This document shows positions 35,889 to 43,398 of a DNA stretch of 64,000 nucleotides, in pieces. A model generated the notes under the pieces. The model worked only from the letters and a program-made list of their open reading frames with translations. It was not told the origin of the DNA and did no database searches. The position numbers and the translations under genes are program-made. The stretch covers positions 1 to 64,000 of the forward strand of contig NZ_JXBW01000009.1 in the NCBI RefSeq assembly GCF_001447355.1, given 5' to 3'. Position 1 is the first letter of the stretch. The number at the start of each line of letters is the position of its first letter. This stretch comes from Alicyclobacillus tolerans (GTDB taxonomy: Bacteria > Bacillota > Bacilli > Alicyclobacillales > Alicyclobacillaceae).

Positions 35889-36674
35889 ATGAAGCTTAAA
35901 GCCGTATCTGCATCCATTGTCGCCGCATGTGCAGCTCTGTCGCTGGGCAGTTCCGTAGCTATGGCAAACACGTCGGCAGGCGTTGGAGGCAGCCCCACCA
36001 GCGGTGGACAAAGCGTGACACAACCCGCTGTGCAAGTTCTGCATAGTGCTTATATCATTCGACAGCCGAGGCTCTATTCTGGCCGCATTCAGTTGGAACC
36101 TGTAGGCACAGAATTAAAGCTTCTTGCTGGTGGCAATCGCTATTGGTATCATGTACAGGCTCCGGACGGAAAAACCGGGTATATCACGACAACCTCCTAC
36201 TACACGAAGCAAGTGAATCAAGTTATTTTCTCCTTGCCACCTGGCGTGACGCTTGATCCCTCAATTACGCCGATTGCCCCCATCACGGCGTCCAACGCCG
36301 CGAAATTTGCCGCAATATTGCAAGTTGCACAAAGCAAATTGGGCACTCCCTATCGGCTTGATCACAACGAAGATCGCGGACAATATGGGTTTGACTGCTC
36401 CAACTTCGCAGAGTATGTGTACCATCACGCGCTGGGATACTCGTTTACGACGTCATCTATAAAGCAATATCAGTCGGTCGGCACACCTGTTCCCATTTCC
36501 GACATGCAGCCAGGTGACCTATTGTGCTTTAACGACGGCGGGCACATCGGCATTTATGTCGGCAACGGCCAAATGATTCAATGTGGCGGAGGGCTTGCGA
36601 AAGTAGGCTATCTCAGCGTCGCTCCCGGATCGTATTGGTATAACCATCTATCGGCTGTCAAACGAATGTTTTAA
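35889..36674 (+). CDS. Secreted NlpC/P60 endopeptidase with SH3-like domain
   Basis: Signal peptide (MKLKAVSASIVAACAAL, cleavage near AMA), an SH3b-like region (about 45-110: YIIRQPRLYSG ... DGKTGYIT), then the NlpC/P60 peptidase: catalytic Cys in YGFDCSNFAEYVY, His in GGHIGIYVGNG and a polar third residue. It should cut the peptide stems of peptidoglycan. 261 aa, GGGAGG before the ATG. It is flanked by a terminator and the SpoVAF-like gene in opposite orientation, so it is a single transcription unit; a cell separation or spore role is possible. Confidence 0.88.
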   Translation: MKLKAVSASIVAACAALSLGSSVAMANTSAGVGGSPTSGGQSVTQPAVQVLHSAYIIRQPRLYSGRIQLEPVGTELKLLAGGNRYWYHVQAPDGKTGYITTTSYYTKQVNQVIFSLPPGVTLDPSITPIAPITASNAAKFAAILQVAQSKLGTPYRLDHNEDRGQYGFDCSNFAEYVYHHALGYSFTTSSIKQYQSVGTPVPISDMQPGDLLCFNDGGHIGIYVGNGQMIQCGGGLAKVGYLSVAPGSYWYNHLSAVKRMF

Positions 36675-36688
36675 ATCTTCCAGTACTT

Positions 36689-36722
36689 AAAAACGGCGAG
36701 GCTTACACAGCCCCGCCGTTTT
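36689..36722. terminator. Bidirectional terminator
   Basis: AAAAACGGCGAGGC, loop, GCCCCGCCGTTTT between the convergent NlpC/P60 and SpoVAF-like genes. Confidence 0.8.
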
Positions 36723-36725
36723 GTA

Positions 36726-38228
36726 TTATTTCAAACGCCCGCGCTTGCGTTTGAGGATTTCGGGTACACCTGCAAGATCTTGACTGGGCCACCTGACAAC
36801 GAGGTCGCGCAGACCATTCTTCCAGCGGAACGGAATCAACGGCCATAAGTACGGCTTGCCAAACGACTTCGTGAACAGGAGCAAAGCCAGCCACGTAACC
36901 GTACCAATAATAAATCCACCCCAGTTGAGCACCGCCGTCCATAACATGATCCACAACCGTGACAATTGGTTGGCCGATGCCAGTTCAAACGAGGTCGTCG
37001 CATACTGCGCGATCATGACAAAGCCCATGTACACCAGAACTTCCGGTTGCAACAAGTGGATCGTGGTGGCAAATTGGCCGAACAATAATGCCGACACAAT
37101 GCCGATGGCCGACGACATCGTCACAGGCGTATTGAGGACGGCAAACCGTAAGACGTCGAGCGAGAACTCCGCCAATAGCAATTCGGCCCATAACGGAATC
37201 GGATCGTTTCGAGTCGCCATAAAGAACAGCGCCCAATGCGGAAGGATTCCTGGGTGTTGGTTCGCCAACAAAAACACGCCAGGCAAAAAGATACTCATGA
37301 ACACCGCAATTGCGATCACCCAACGTAAATAGGTACCGACGAGCGGGAAAGAGTGATACTCCTGAGGATGCTGAATGTGCTGGAAGAACGTCGTTGGCGC
37401 AATGATGACTTCCGCCGTCGTATCGACGACAATACAAACTTGTCCCTCAAGAAGTGCAGTCGCTGCGACATCTGGACGTTCCGTGTAACGGACAATGGGA
37501 TATGGGTTCCACTTGACCTTGCCGATCAAGTCGACCAACTGTTGTTCCCCCATCATCATACCGCCTGTCTTAACTCCGCGAATGAGCTCGCGAATCGAAG
37601 CCACCGTATCCTCGTCCGCAACATCCTTGATATACATCAAACTGACGTCCGTCTGCCCGCGATCACCAATCTGGTACAGTTCGTTGCGCAGTCTTGGGTC
37701 GCGCAGACGGCGCCGGATGAGTGTCGTGTTCATCAGCATCGTTTCCGTAAACCCGTCGTGGTTGCCCCGGACAACGCGCTCGATCATCGGCGGTGAAATG
37801 CTGCGCATCGGATAGACGCGGGTGTCGATATTCAACACCTTATCGTAACCATCGATAAACGTGACCAACGGCCCCGATAAAATGAATCGCACCGCGTCCG
37901 ACATCTGGTCAATAACTTGAACCTGCACAAAGTCGATATGCGTGTTCAAGTAAAAAACAAGGTCCTCAATCGTGTAGTCCTCGCCCTCATGTTGCCGTTC
38001 AAATTCTTCGACACATTTATGAAAACTGTCGAGGATCAGGACGACGTTCATCGTGAGGAAAAAGCCGTTTGTCACATACGACATCATATTGAGTTTGCCG
38101 TAGCGGAACGGCTTGGCCATGATGTCCCATGTGGTGCCGATGCCAAGCAACTGATTAATGTAATTGACGTTGTCCTGCAGATTACGACTGACAGGTTGCG
38201 TCGGAGCCGGTTCGACATACTGCTGCAT
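36726..38228 (-). CDS. SpoVAF/GerAA-family spore membrane protein
   Basis: 500 aa of the GerA A-subunit family. The N-terminus (YINQLLGIGTTWDI, LNMMSYVTNGFFLT) and the central RRIRDPRL-like region (RRRLRDPRLRNELYQIGDRGQTDVSL) with QVCIVVDTTAEVIIAPTTFFQHIQ resemble SpoVAF; four to five membrane helices follow and a basic tail. Such proteins sit in the inner spore membrane and work in germinant response or the SpoVA DPA channel. No GerB, GerC or spoVA genes are adjacent; only a small membrane protein lies upstream. Confidence 0.8.
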   Translation of the reverse strand: MQQYVEPAPTQPVSRNLQDNVNYINQLLGIGTTWDIMAKPFRYGKLNMMSYVTNGFFLTMNVVLILDSFHKCVEEFERQHEGEDYTIEDLVFYLNTHIDFVQVQVIDQMSDAVRFILSGPLVTFIDGYDKVLNIDTRVYPMRSISPPMIERVVRGNHDGFTETMLMNTTLIRRRLRDPRLRNELYQIGDRGQTDVSLMYIKDVADEDTVASIRELIRGVKTGGMMMGEQQLVDLIGKVKWNPYPIVRYTERPDVAATALLEGQVCIVVDTTAEVIIAPTTFFQHIQHPQEYHSFPLVGTYLRWVIAIAVFMSIFLPGVFLLANQHPGILPHWALFFMATRNDPIPLWAELLLAEFSLDVLRFAVLNTPVTMSSAIGIVSALLFGQFATTIHLLQPEVLVYMGFVMIAQYATTSFELASANQLSRLWIMLWTAVLNWGGFIIGTVTWLALLLFTKSFGKPYLWPLIPFRWKNGLRDLVVRWPSQDLAGVPEILKRKRGRLK

Positions 38229-38313
38229 ATCACATATTCCTCCAAATGACGTTCTCGGATCTTATCCATGCCATTTCGAAGGACATTTTATGTACGGGTA
38301 TTAGGCGCCTGGC

Positions 38314-38565
38314 TTAGCGTCCAGCCGCCGCCACCCTAGCCTGAATCTGTTCTTGTTCCGGGACAATGATGAAAAACGCTAGAAGGACAAAGACCACACC
38401 CCAGGCCACCCATTCTTTTGTCGCATTCTCTTGTTCACGGCGCGTTGAGCGTGCCATGATGTCGAGGTTGGCCAACGTAAGGAGAATTAAGAATACGAAC
38501 AATCCATGCCGCGCGGATTCTTCCGCGCGTCGCCAGGACTGCTGCGATTGCATCGGTTGTACCAC
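38314..38565 (-). CDS. Small two-helix membrane protein upstream of the SpoVAF-like gene
   Basis: About 83 aa from a GTG with GGAGG 8 nt upstream. Two hydrophobic stretches (GLFVFLILLTLANL and WVAWGVVFVLLAFFIIV) are joined by a charged loop STRREQENATKE. No family is recognised. It lies 85 bp before the SpoVAF-like gene on the same strand and may be its partner, much as small proteins accompany SpoVAF/GerA complexes, but this is inference. Confidence 0.55.
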   Translation of the reverse strand: MVQPMQSQQSWRRAEESARHGLFVFLILLTLANLDIMARSTRREQENATKEWVAWGVVFVLLAFFIIVPEQEQIQARVAAAGR

Positions 38566-38854
38566 GAGTCTCCCTCCAGACGACAGCGACATAGTCGATT
38601 ATATGCACGGACCTATCCTTTGCGATATGCACAACCATCTACATAGACAACTGCCTATGTGATAGTTGAGTCCGTATAATTGGTGTAAACCGCCATGCCC
38701 GGTTGGGCACAAGAGGCGGATGAAAATTGGAGAGCCTCTATTTTCTCATCAAATTCAAGCGGCCGACTGGGTGACATAATGTAAAAAGTGCCACCTCGTC
38801 CCTCTTTGGTAGAATGAGTTTGCTGAGAACCTATCTACTGGGAGGAATGCGAGA

Positions 38855-40083
38855 ATGGCACAGTACAACATTACCGTGGATGACGAAGTTTTGAAAGGGT
38901 TATTTACTGGGGATAAGGGGATATCGCAGTTGCTGGAGCAGGTTCTGAATCAAGTTCTGAAGGCGCAGGCTTCTGAGCAGCTTCAGGCGGAGCCGTATGA
39001 ACGTTCGGAGGAACGAAAGGGCTACCGGAATGGAACCCGTCCCCACCCACTGACAACCCGTGTAGGGACCCTCACCTTACGTGTCCCGAGTCTGCGTAAT
39101 GGGAGCTTTTCCACGGAGTTGTTTGCGCGTTACCAACGCAGTGAGCAGGCTCTGTTGTTAGCGCTTGTGGAAATGGTGTTTAACGGGGTATCCACAAGAA
39201 AAATCACGGCGATTACAGAGGAACTCTGTGGTGCGGAGTTCTCAAAATCTACAGTGTCAGATCTGTGTAAACGACTTGACCCTATTGTACAGGCGTGGAA
39301 TGAGCGCAACCTAAGAGAAAAGCGATACCCATTCGTGCTGGTCGATGCAATCGTTCTGAAGATTCGGGAGGAAGGTCGGGTTCGCTCACGAGCAGCCATG
39401 ATTGCGACCGGGGTCAACGAAGATGGGTATCGTGAAATCCTTGGCATTATGCTTGGGGACAGCGAGTCTGAGGCTAGCTGGTCTGAATTCTTCTCCTGGC
39501 TCAAGAGCCGAGATCTGAGAGGGGTGGATATTTTCGTCCCAGCCAGCCACGGTGGGCTTGTAAGGGCTCTGCAAACGCAATTCCAGGGTGCAGTGGGCTT
39601 GTAAGGGCTCTGCAAATGCAATTCCAGGGTGCAACGTGGCAGCTAAGCCAGACTCACTTCATGCGTAATTTCTTGCACGCCACACCGAAGAATTTGCATG
39701 ACGAACTGTACGGCAAAGTACGCTCTATACTGGATGCACCTGAAGTCGAAACCGCACGGCCGCTGATGAACCAAGTTGTATCGGACTACAGCGAAAAGGC
39801 TCCTAAAGCTATCCAGGTGCTTGAAAACGGGTTTGACGACATTACGGCAGTGCTCTCTTTACCAGAGCGCTACAGGAAGCGTCTGCGAACAACCAATGGA
39901 ATGGAACGTCTTAACGAGGAAATACGCAGGAGGGATCGAGTCATTCGAATCTACCCAAACCGAGATTCCGTCATCCGTCTGATTGGAGCTTTACTCATGG
40001 AGATTGACGAGAAGTGGCAGCCGGGGCACAAATACCTCGACATGAAGGACTACTTCGTGTGGCAGCATGTCACTAAAATTTAG
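38855..40083 (+). pseudogene. IS256-family (Mutator) transposase, frameshifted
   Basis: Two frames, 38855-39604 and 39616-40083, make one DDE transposase. The first has EERKGYRNGTRPHPLTTRVG, VLVDAIVLKIREEG and DIFVPASHGGLVRALQ; the second has ATWQLSQTHFMRN and ERLNEEIRRRDRVIRIYPN with the last acidic region. They are separated by a 41-bp tandem duplication that brings in a stop. Removing one copy restores SHGGLVRALQTQFQGATWQ. The product is likely dead unless one copy is lost. Confidence 0.88.
39552..39633 (+). repeat. 41-bp tandem duplication in the transposase
   Basis: 39552-39592 and 39593-39633 are identical except for C at 39576 and T at 39617. The period is not a multiple of three. Confidence 0.95.
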
Positions 40084-40087
40084 AACG

Positions 40088-40536
40088 ATGGATGCAACAT
40101 CTGACCGAGAAAATTTTGTTCGTTTCCTCAAAGATGCTTTTCGCGTTAGCTTTGGTCATGAATATAACTTGGACGAGCAAAGTACGTTGAGTTGATTTCT
40201 GAACGAATCAAGGAATTCCCAGAGGGGCACGTCATGCTTGAAGACGAAGGACGTATTGTGGGGCAAATTGCGATGCACCCGAAGGAATTTGAAGGAAAAT
40301 GTATTGGATTTGTTAATCTGTTCTATCTCATCCCAGAGTTACGAGGAAAAGGGTGCGGTAAACAACTTACCGCCTACGCTGAAGATGTTTTTCGACGACA
40401 TGGAATAAATGAATATCATTTGCGTGTTTCACCGACGAACGAAATCGCAATCAGATTTTATGAAAAATGCGGACTCACAAAAATCCGAGAAGAACAACAT
40501 CAGCATGTAATGTGGAGAATGGGCAAATGTATATAG
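40088..40536 (+). pseudogene. GNAT acetyltransferase, frameshifted
   Basis: The frame from ATG 40088 (MDATSDRENFVRFLKDAFRV) stops at about 40195; the frame from 40192 continues with ERIKEFPEGHVMLEDEGRIV and the acetyl-CoA loop ELRGKGCGKQLTAYAE, then NEIAIRFYEKCGL. The codons KYVELISERIKE read through only if one base is added near 40178, so a single-base deletion is likely. It lies right after the transposase and has no good ribosome site, so it is probably a relic from the insertion. Confidence 0.7.
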
Positions 40537-40538
40537 AC

Positions 40539-40566
40539 AAATGGCGTGCCAATTGGCACGCCATTT
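40539..40566. terminator. Perfect 12-bp hairpin after the acetyltransferase
   Basis: AAATGGCGTGCC AATT GGCACGCCATTT. It can end both the acetyltransferase and the leftward tRNA operon. Confidence 0.75.
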
Positions 40567-40665
40567 ACTTGACAATTATTCGCCATTAGTGTGTGACATT
40601 TCTAATTTTCTACTCCAAAACGGAACCCGTTATCTTGAACAGGGGATTTCAACATTTCTGTATGA

Positions 40666-40738
40666 TGGGCGTTGACGGGCTCGAACCGCCGACCCTCTGC
40701 TTGTAAGGCAGATGCTCTCCCAACTGAGCTAAACGCCC
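40666..40738 (-). tRNA. tRNA-Val (anticodon TAC)
   Basis: Cloverleaf with loop CTTACAA; stems pair, with one G-U in the T stem. No CCA in the DNA. Last tRNA of the seven-gene operon. Confidence 0.92.
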
Positions 40739-40742
40739 GCAC

Positions 40743-40818
40743 TGGAGCTCCCAACCAGGCTTGAACTGGTGACCTCAACCTTACCATGGATGCGCTCTGC
40801 CAACTGAGCTATGGGACC
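40743..40818 (-). tRNA. tRNA-Thr (anticodon GGT), stem mismatches
   Basis: Loop ATGGTAA and CCA end are present. Pair 2-71 is G-G and pair 29-41 is U-U; GCTCCCA and GGATG would pair fully. It may be degenerate or a sequence error. Confidence 0.8.
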
Positions 40819-40830
40819 AACACATAAAAA

Positions 40831-40905
40831 TGGCTCCCCCAGTAGGATTCGAACCTACGACCCTCCGGTTAACAGCCGGATGCTCTACCGCTGAGCTATC
40901 GAGGA
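40831..40905 (-). tRNA. tRNA-Asn (anticodon GTT), acceptor mismatch
   Basis: Loop CTGTTAA, CCA end. Acceptor TCCTCGA against TGGGGGA leaves one U-G and a G-G at 6-67. Other stems pair. Confidence 0.85.
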
Positions 40906-40910
40906 ACATT

Positions 40911-40986
40911 TGGTGGAGGTAGACGGATTCGAACCGACGACCCCCTGCTTGCAAGGCAGGTGCTCTCCCAGCTGAGCTATACCCCC
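40911..40986 (-). tRNA. tRNA-Ala (anticodon TGC)
   Basis: Loop CTTGCAA, CCA end, and the G3-U70 identity pair of alanine tRNA. T stem GTCGG/CCGTC has a U-U at 50-64. Confidence 0.9.
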
Positions 40987-40995
40987 AAATGGAAT

Positions 40996-41071
40996 TGGCA
41001 GGGGCGGCAGGATTCGAACCCACGACATGCGGTTTTGGAGACCGCCGTTCTACCAACTGAACTACGCCCCT
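40996..41071 (-). tRNA. tRNA-Trp (anticodon CCA)
   Basis: Loop CTCCAAA, acceptor AGGGGCG/CGCCCCT, CCA end. Confidence 0.94.
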
Positions 41072-41078
41072 ATAGACT

Positions 41079-41163
41079 TGGTGGAGGGAGAAGGATTCGA
41101 ACCTTCGAAGCATTCCGCAACGGATTTACAGTCCGCCCCATTTGGCCACTTTGGTATCCCTCC
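41079..41163 (-). tRNA. tRNA-Tyr (anticodon GTA)
   Basis: Class II tRNA with long variable arm; loop CTGTAAA, acceptor GGAGGGA/TCCCTCC, CCA end. Confidence 0.94.
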
Positions 41164-41168
41164 AAAAC

Positions 41169-41244
<76 letters not shown>

Positions 41245-41262
41245 ACCGTGGCGACAGATATT

Positions 41263-41292
41263 AAGTTAGCACAGAAAGGCCTCCTTTGTCAA
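41263..41292 (-). promoter_or_regulatory. Promoter of the tRNA operon
   Basis: TTGACA, 18 bp, TAACTT on the minus strand, about 20 bp before the first tRNA. Confidence 0.65.
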
Positions 41293-41335
41293 CCACCTCA
41301 TCGACAAAGAATTCACTTTCACGGCTCATGGAGCA

Positions 41336-41596
41336 TCAGGCGTTCCCCGCATCCCCATCGGCAGCCGGTTCAGCTTGCGTCAAAGTCACTTGGCGCATCG
41401 GAATGAACGTGGAGATAGCATGCTTGTAGATCATCTGTTGCTTGCCATCCGCCTCGACAACAATCGTAAAATTGTCAAACGCCCGGACGATACCACGGAT
41501 TTGAAAGCCATTTACGAGATACACAATCACAGGAATGCGATCTTTGCGCACCTGGTTCAAAAATGTATCTTGAATATTCAATGGGGTTTTGGACAT
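41336..41596 (-). CDS. hfq: RNA chaperone Hfq
   Basis: Sm-like hexamer that binds small RNAs and A-rich mRNA. 86 aa: NIQDTFLNQVRKDRIPVIVYLVNGFQIRGIVRAFDNF (Sm1) and YKHAISTF (Sm2, the KHA form of the usual YKHAIST). The ATG at 41596 has GGAG 8 nt upstream. It follows miaA as in Bacillus and E. coli. The acidic tail EPAADGDAGNA is slightly longer than in B. subtilis. Confidence 0.95.
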   Translation of the reverse strand: MSKTPLNIQDTFLNQVRKDRIPVIVYLVNGFQIRGIVRAFDNFTIVVEADGKQQMIYKHAISTFIPMRQVTLTQAEPAADGDAGNA

Positions 41597-41626
41597 CGTT
41601 CGTTCACACTCCATTCTGCAGGTCTA

Positions 41627-42595
41627 TTATGTATTCGGGGGAGATTGTGAATTCTCCTTCAAAAAGTCGTCAATCGTGGTCCATAATCGCGTCCCTTCAC
41701 CCGATGCAAAGTCGCCAGATTCCGTCTTCTTGAACCAAACCACCCGCGGATCGCGGCGGAACCAGGACAACTGCCGCTTAACAAAGCGCCTGGTATTGCG
41801 TTGGATGGTCGCAATCGTCTCCAGTTCGCCAACTTCGCCGGCCAGCATGGCAACCACTTCTTTGTAGCCAATAGCCTGTAGCGAGGTGGCACTCGGCGAA
41901 AGGCCTGATGCCAAAAGGCGCCGTACCTCGTTTGGAAGCCCGGCTTGCCACATGTGCAACACGCGCTGATCGACGCGTCGGTATAATGCGTCCCGCTCCA
42001 TGGTGAGGCCGATGAGCAATGTGCGATAACGTCCGCCACGGACAGACCAGTCATAGTTTGCAGACATGGGGGCATCAGCAGCATCTGCCACCTCGAGAGC
42101 ACGAATGACGCGTTTGACGTCGTTTGGGTGTAACTGCTCGGCGCGCGCTGGATCACGTTGCTGCAGTACCTCATAAAGAGCCCTTGGGCCGTGTTCGACC
42201 AAATATTGTTGCCAATATGCGCGGATTTCGTCCGTCTCTGGCGCGTCGACAAAATCGAGATCGTCTGTAAGAGCACGAATATAAAGGCCTGTTCCGCCAC
42301 AGACGACAGGCAGGTGACCGCGCCCTGCAATGTCTAAGATAACCGCATCGGCCGCATGTTTCCAGCGCGCCGCTGTGTACTTGTCCGCCGGATCCACGAT
42401 GTCAATGAGGTGGTGCACAACACCGTCCATCTCCGCCTTTGTCAGCTTGGCCGTGCCGATATCCATACCGCGGTACACCTGCATGGAGTCGGCCGAAACC
42501 ACCTCCCCACCATACCGCTTAGCCACCGCAACCGCGAGATCACTCTTGCCAATTGCCGTTGGCCCTACAATACAAACGATGGAAATGAGCTTCAT
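41627..42595 (-). CDS. miaA: tRNA dimethylallyltransferase
   Basis: Adds dimethylallyl to A37 of tRNAs that read UNN codons; MiaB, encoded upstream at 48360, then methylthiolates it. P-loop GPTAIGKSD, DSMQVYRGMDIGTAK and CGGTGLYIRALTD are all present. 322 aa from the ATG at 42595 (GGAGGA upstream), overlapping the previous stop by ATGA. Operon with the methyltransferase, mutL, mutS. Confidence 0.94.
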   Translation of the reverse strand: MKLISIVCIVGPTAIGKSDLAVAVAKRYGGEVVSADSMQVYRGMDIGTAKLTKAEMDGVVHHLIDIVDPADKYTAARWKHAADAVILDIAGRGHLPVVCGGTGLYIRALTDDLDFVDAPETDEIRAYWQQYLVEHGPRALYEVLQQRDPARAEQLHPNDVKRVIRALEVADAADAPMSANYDWSVRGGRYRTLLIGLTMERDALYRRVDQRVLHMWQAGLPNEVRRLLASGLSPSATSLQAIGYKEVVAMLAGEVGELETIATIQRNTRRFVKRQLSWFRRDPRVVWFKKTESGDFASGEGTRLWTTIDDFLKENSQSPPNT

Positions 42596-43398
42596 ATGTA
42601 CTTCCTCCACACGCCGTACGCGAACTGCCCACGAGGTCGATCCGGCGTCAGCCCAAACTGTTCAAATACCCCGGACTGCGGCCGTTCCTTGACCACCACC
42701 GCACGCCGAGCGACGCGACGCGCCTCGCTGATGACCTCATCGCGCAATGGCTGTGGCGACGCCGCCTGGCGAAGCGGCGCGATCGACGGCGAATCCGCGG
42801 TCGGCTGTCGAAACATGGGATCGAAGTACACCACGTCGACACTGTCGTCAGGCTGCTCCCGCAGCCAAGTGAGATGGTCACACTCCAGCACCTCGATCCG
42901 CCGCAACAAATCGGCCGCCTCGGGGTACGCCTTGCATCCACAGTGCTGTACGGCCTGCATGAGTCTTGCCACCAGTGCCGATTGCTCAATGCCCACGACG
43001 TGGCCGTTCATTCCAACAGCATCGGCGAAGACGATGGCATCGCTGGCGAGTCCCAACGTGCCATCGACGATCACGTCGCCCGGCTGTACGCCTGCCACGC
43101 GTAACAGCCGGTCTGGTTCACCGCGGCGACGGCGTCGATCCAGTCGCTGAGCTGCCATACTCGGGTGAAAAAACAGCGCATGCGACGAGCCCCGCATGTG
43201 GATGCGCACCGGATCCGCAACCGCGACTACGGCCGAAAACCGTTCTAGCAACTGGTCCAGGCTGCTATCCCCGCGCTTCACATATGGAAGCCGAAATATC
43301 CGGGCAAGCTCTGTAGCTCTGGCGACCTGCCAAAGAACCGGGTCGCGAGGCGTGGTCACAACCGCCTGCGCTATCAACTCCGTATCCGAGACCGCCAT
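42592..43398 (-). CDS. RsmJ-like class I methyltransferase
   Basis: 268-residue SAM-dependent methyltransferase of the RsmJ/DUF548 group. Motif I is DVIVDGTLGLASDAIVFA, motif IV is VVYFDPMFRQP (DPxxP-like); IHMRGSSHALFFHPSMAAQR precedes them. The E. coli relative methylates 16S rRNA G1516, but the Firmicute members are unproven. It starts within the mutL stop (TGATG) with GGAGG upstream and ends within the miaA start, so it is a tight operon member. Confidence 0.8.
   Translation of the reverse strand: MAVSDTELIAQAVVTTPRDPVLWQVARATELARIFRLPYVKRGDSSLDQLLERFSAVVAVADPVRIHMRGSSHALFFHPSMAAQRLDRRRRRGEPDRLLRVAGVQPGDVIVDGTLGLASDAIVFADAVGMNGHVVGIEQSALVARLMQAVQHCGCKAYPEAADLLRRIEVLECDHLTWLREQPDDSVDVVYFDPMFRQPTADSPSIAPLRQAASPQPLRDEVISEARRVARRAVVVKERPQSGVFEQFGLTPDRPRGQFAYGVWRKYI

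Larger units (their letters stand above)
38661..40083 (+). mobile_element. IS256-type insertion sequence remnant
   Basis: A GATAGTTGAGTCCGTATAAT segment at 38661 resembles, from memory, the terminal repeat of IS256. The matching right repeat is absent after the transposase, so the element is truncated or has been rearranged. Exact limits and target duplication cannot be set. A second possible left end, GGGTGACATAATG near 38770, shares GTGACAT with the end of the transposase gene. Confidence 0.6.

Noticed and set aside
38661-40110. Complete IS256 element with both terminal repeats and target duplication
   Set aside because: Only a left-end-like sequence was found. The GTGACAT match between 38773 and the end of the transposase gene is too short, and flanking bases do not form a duplication.
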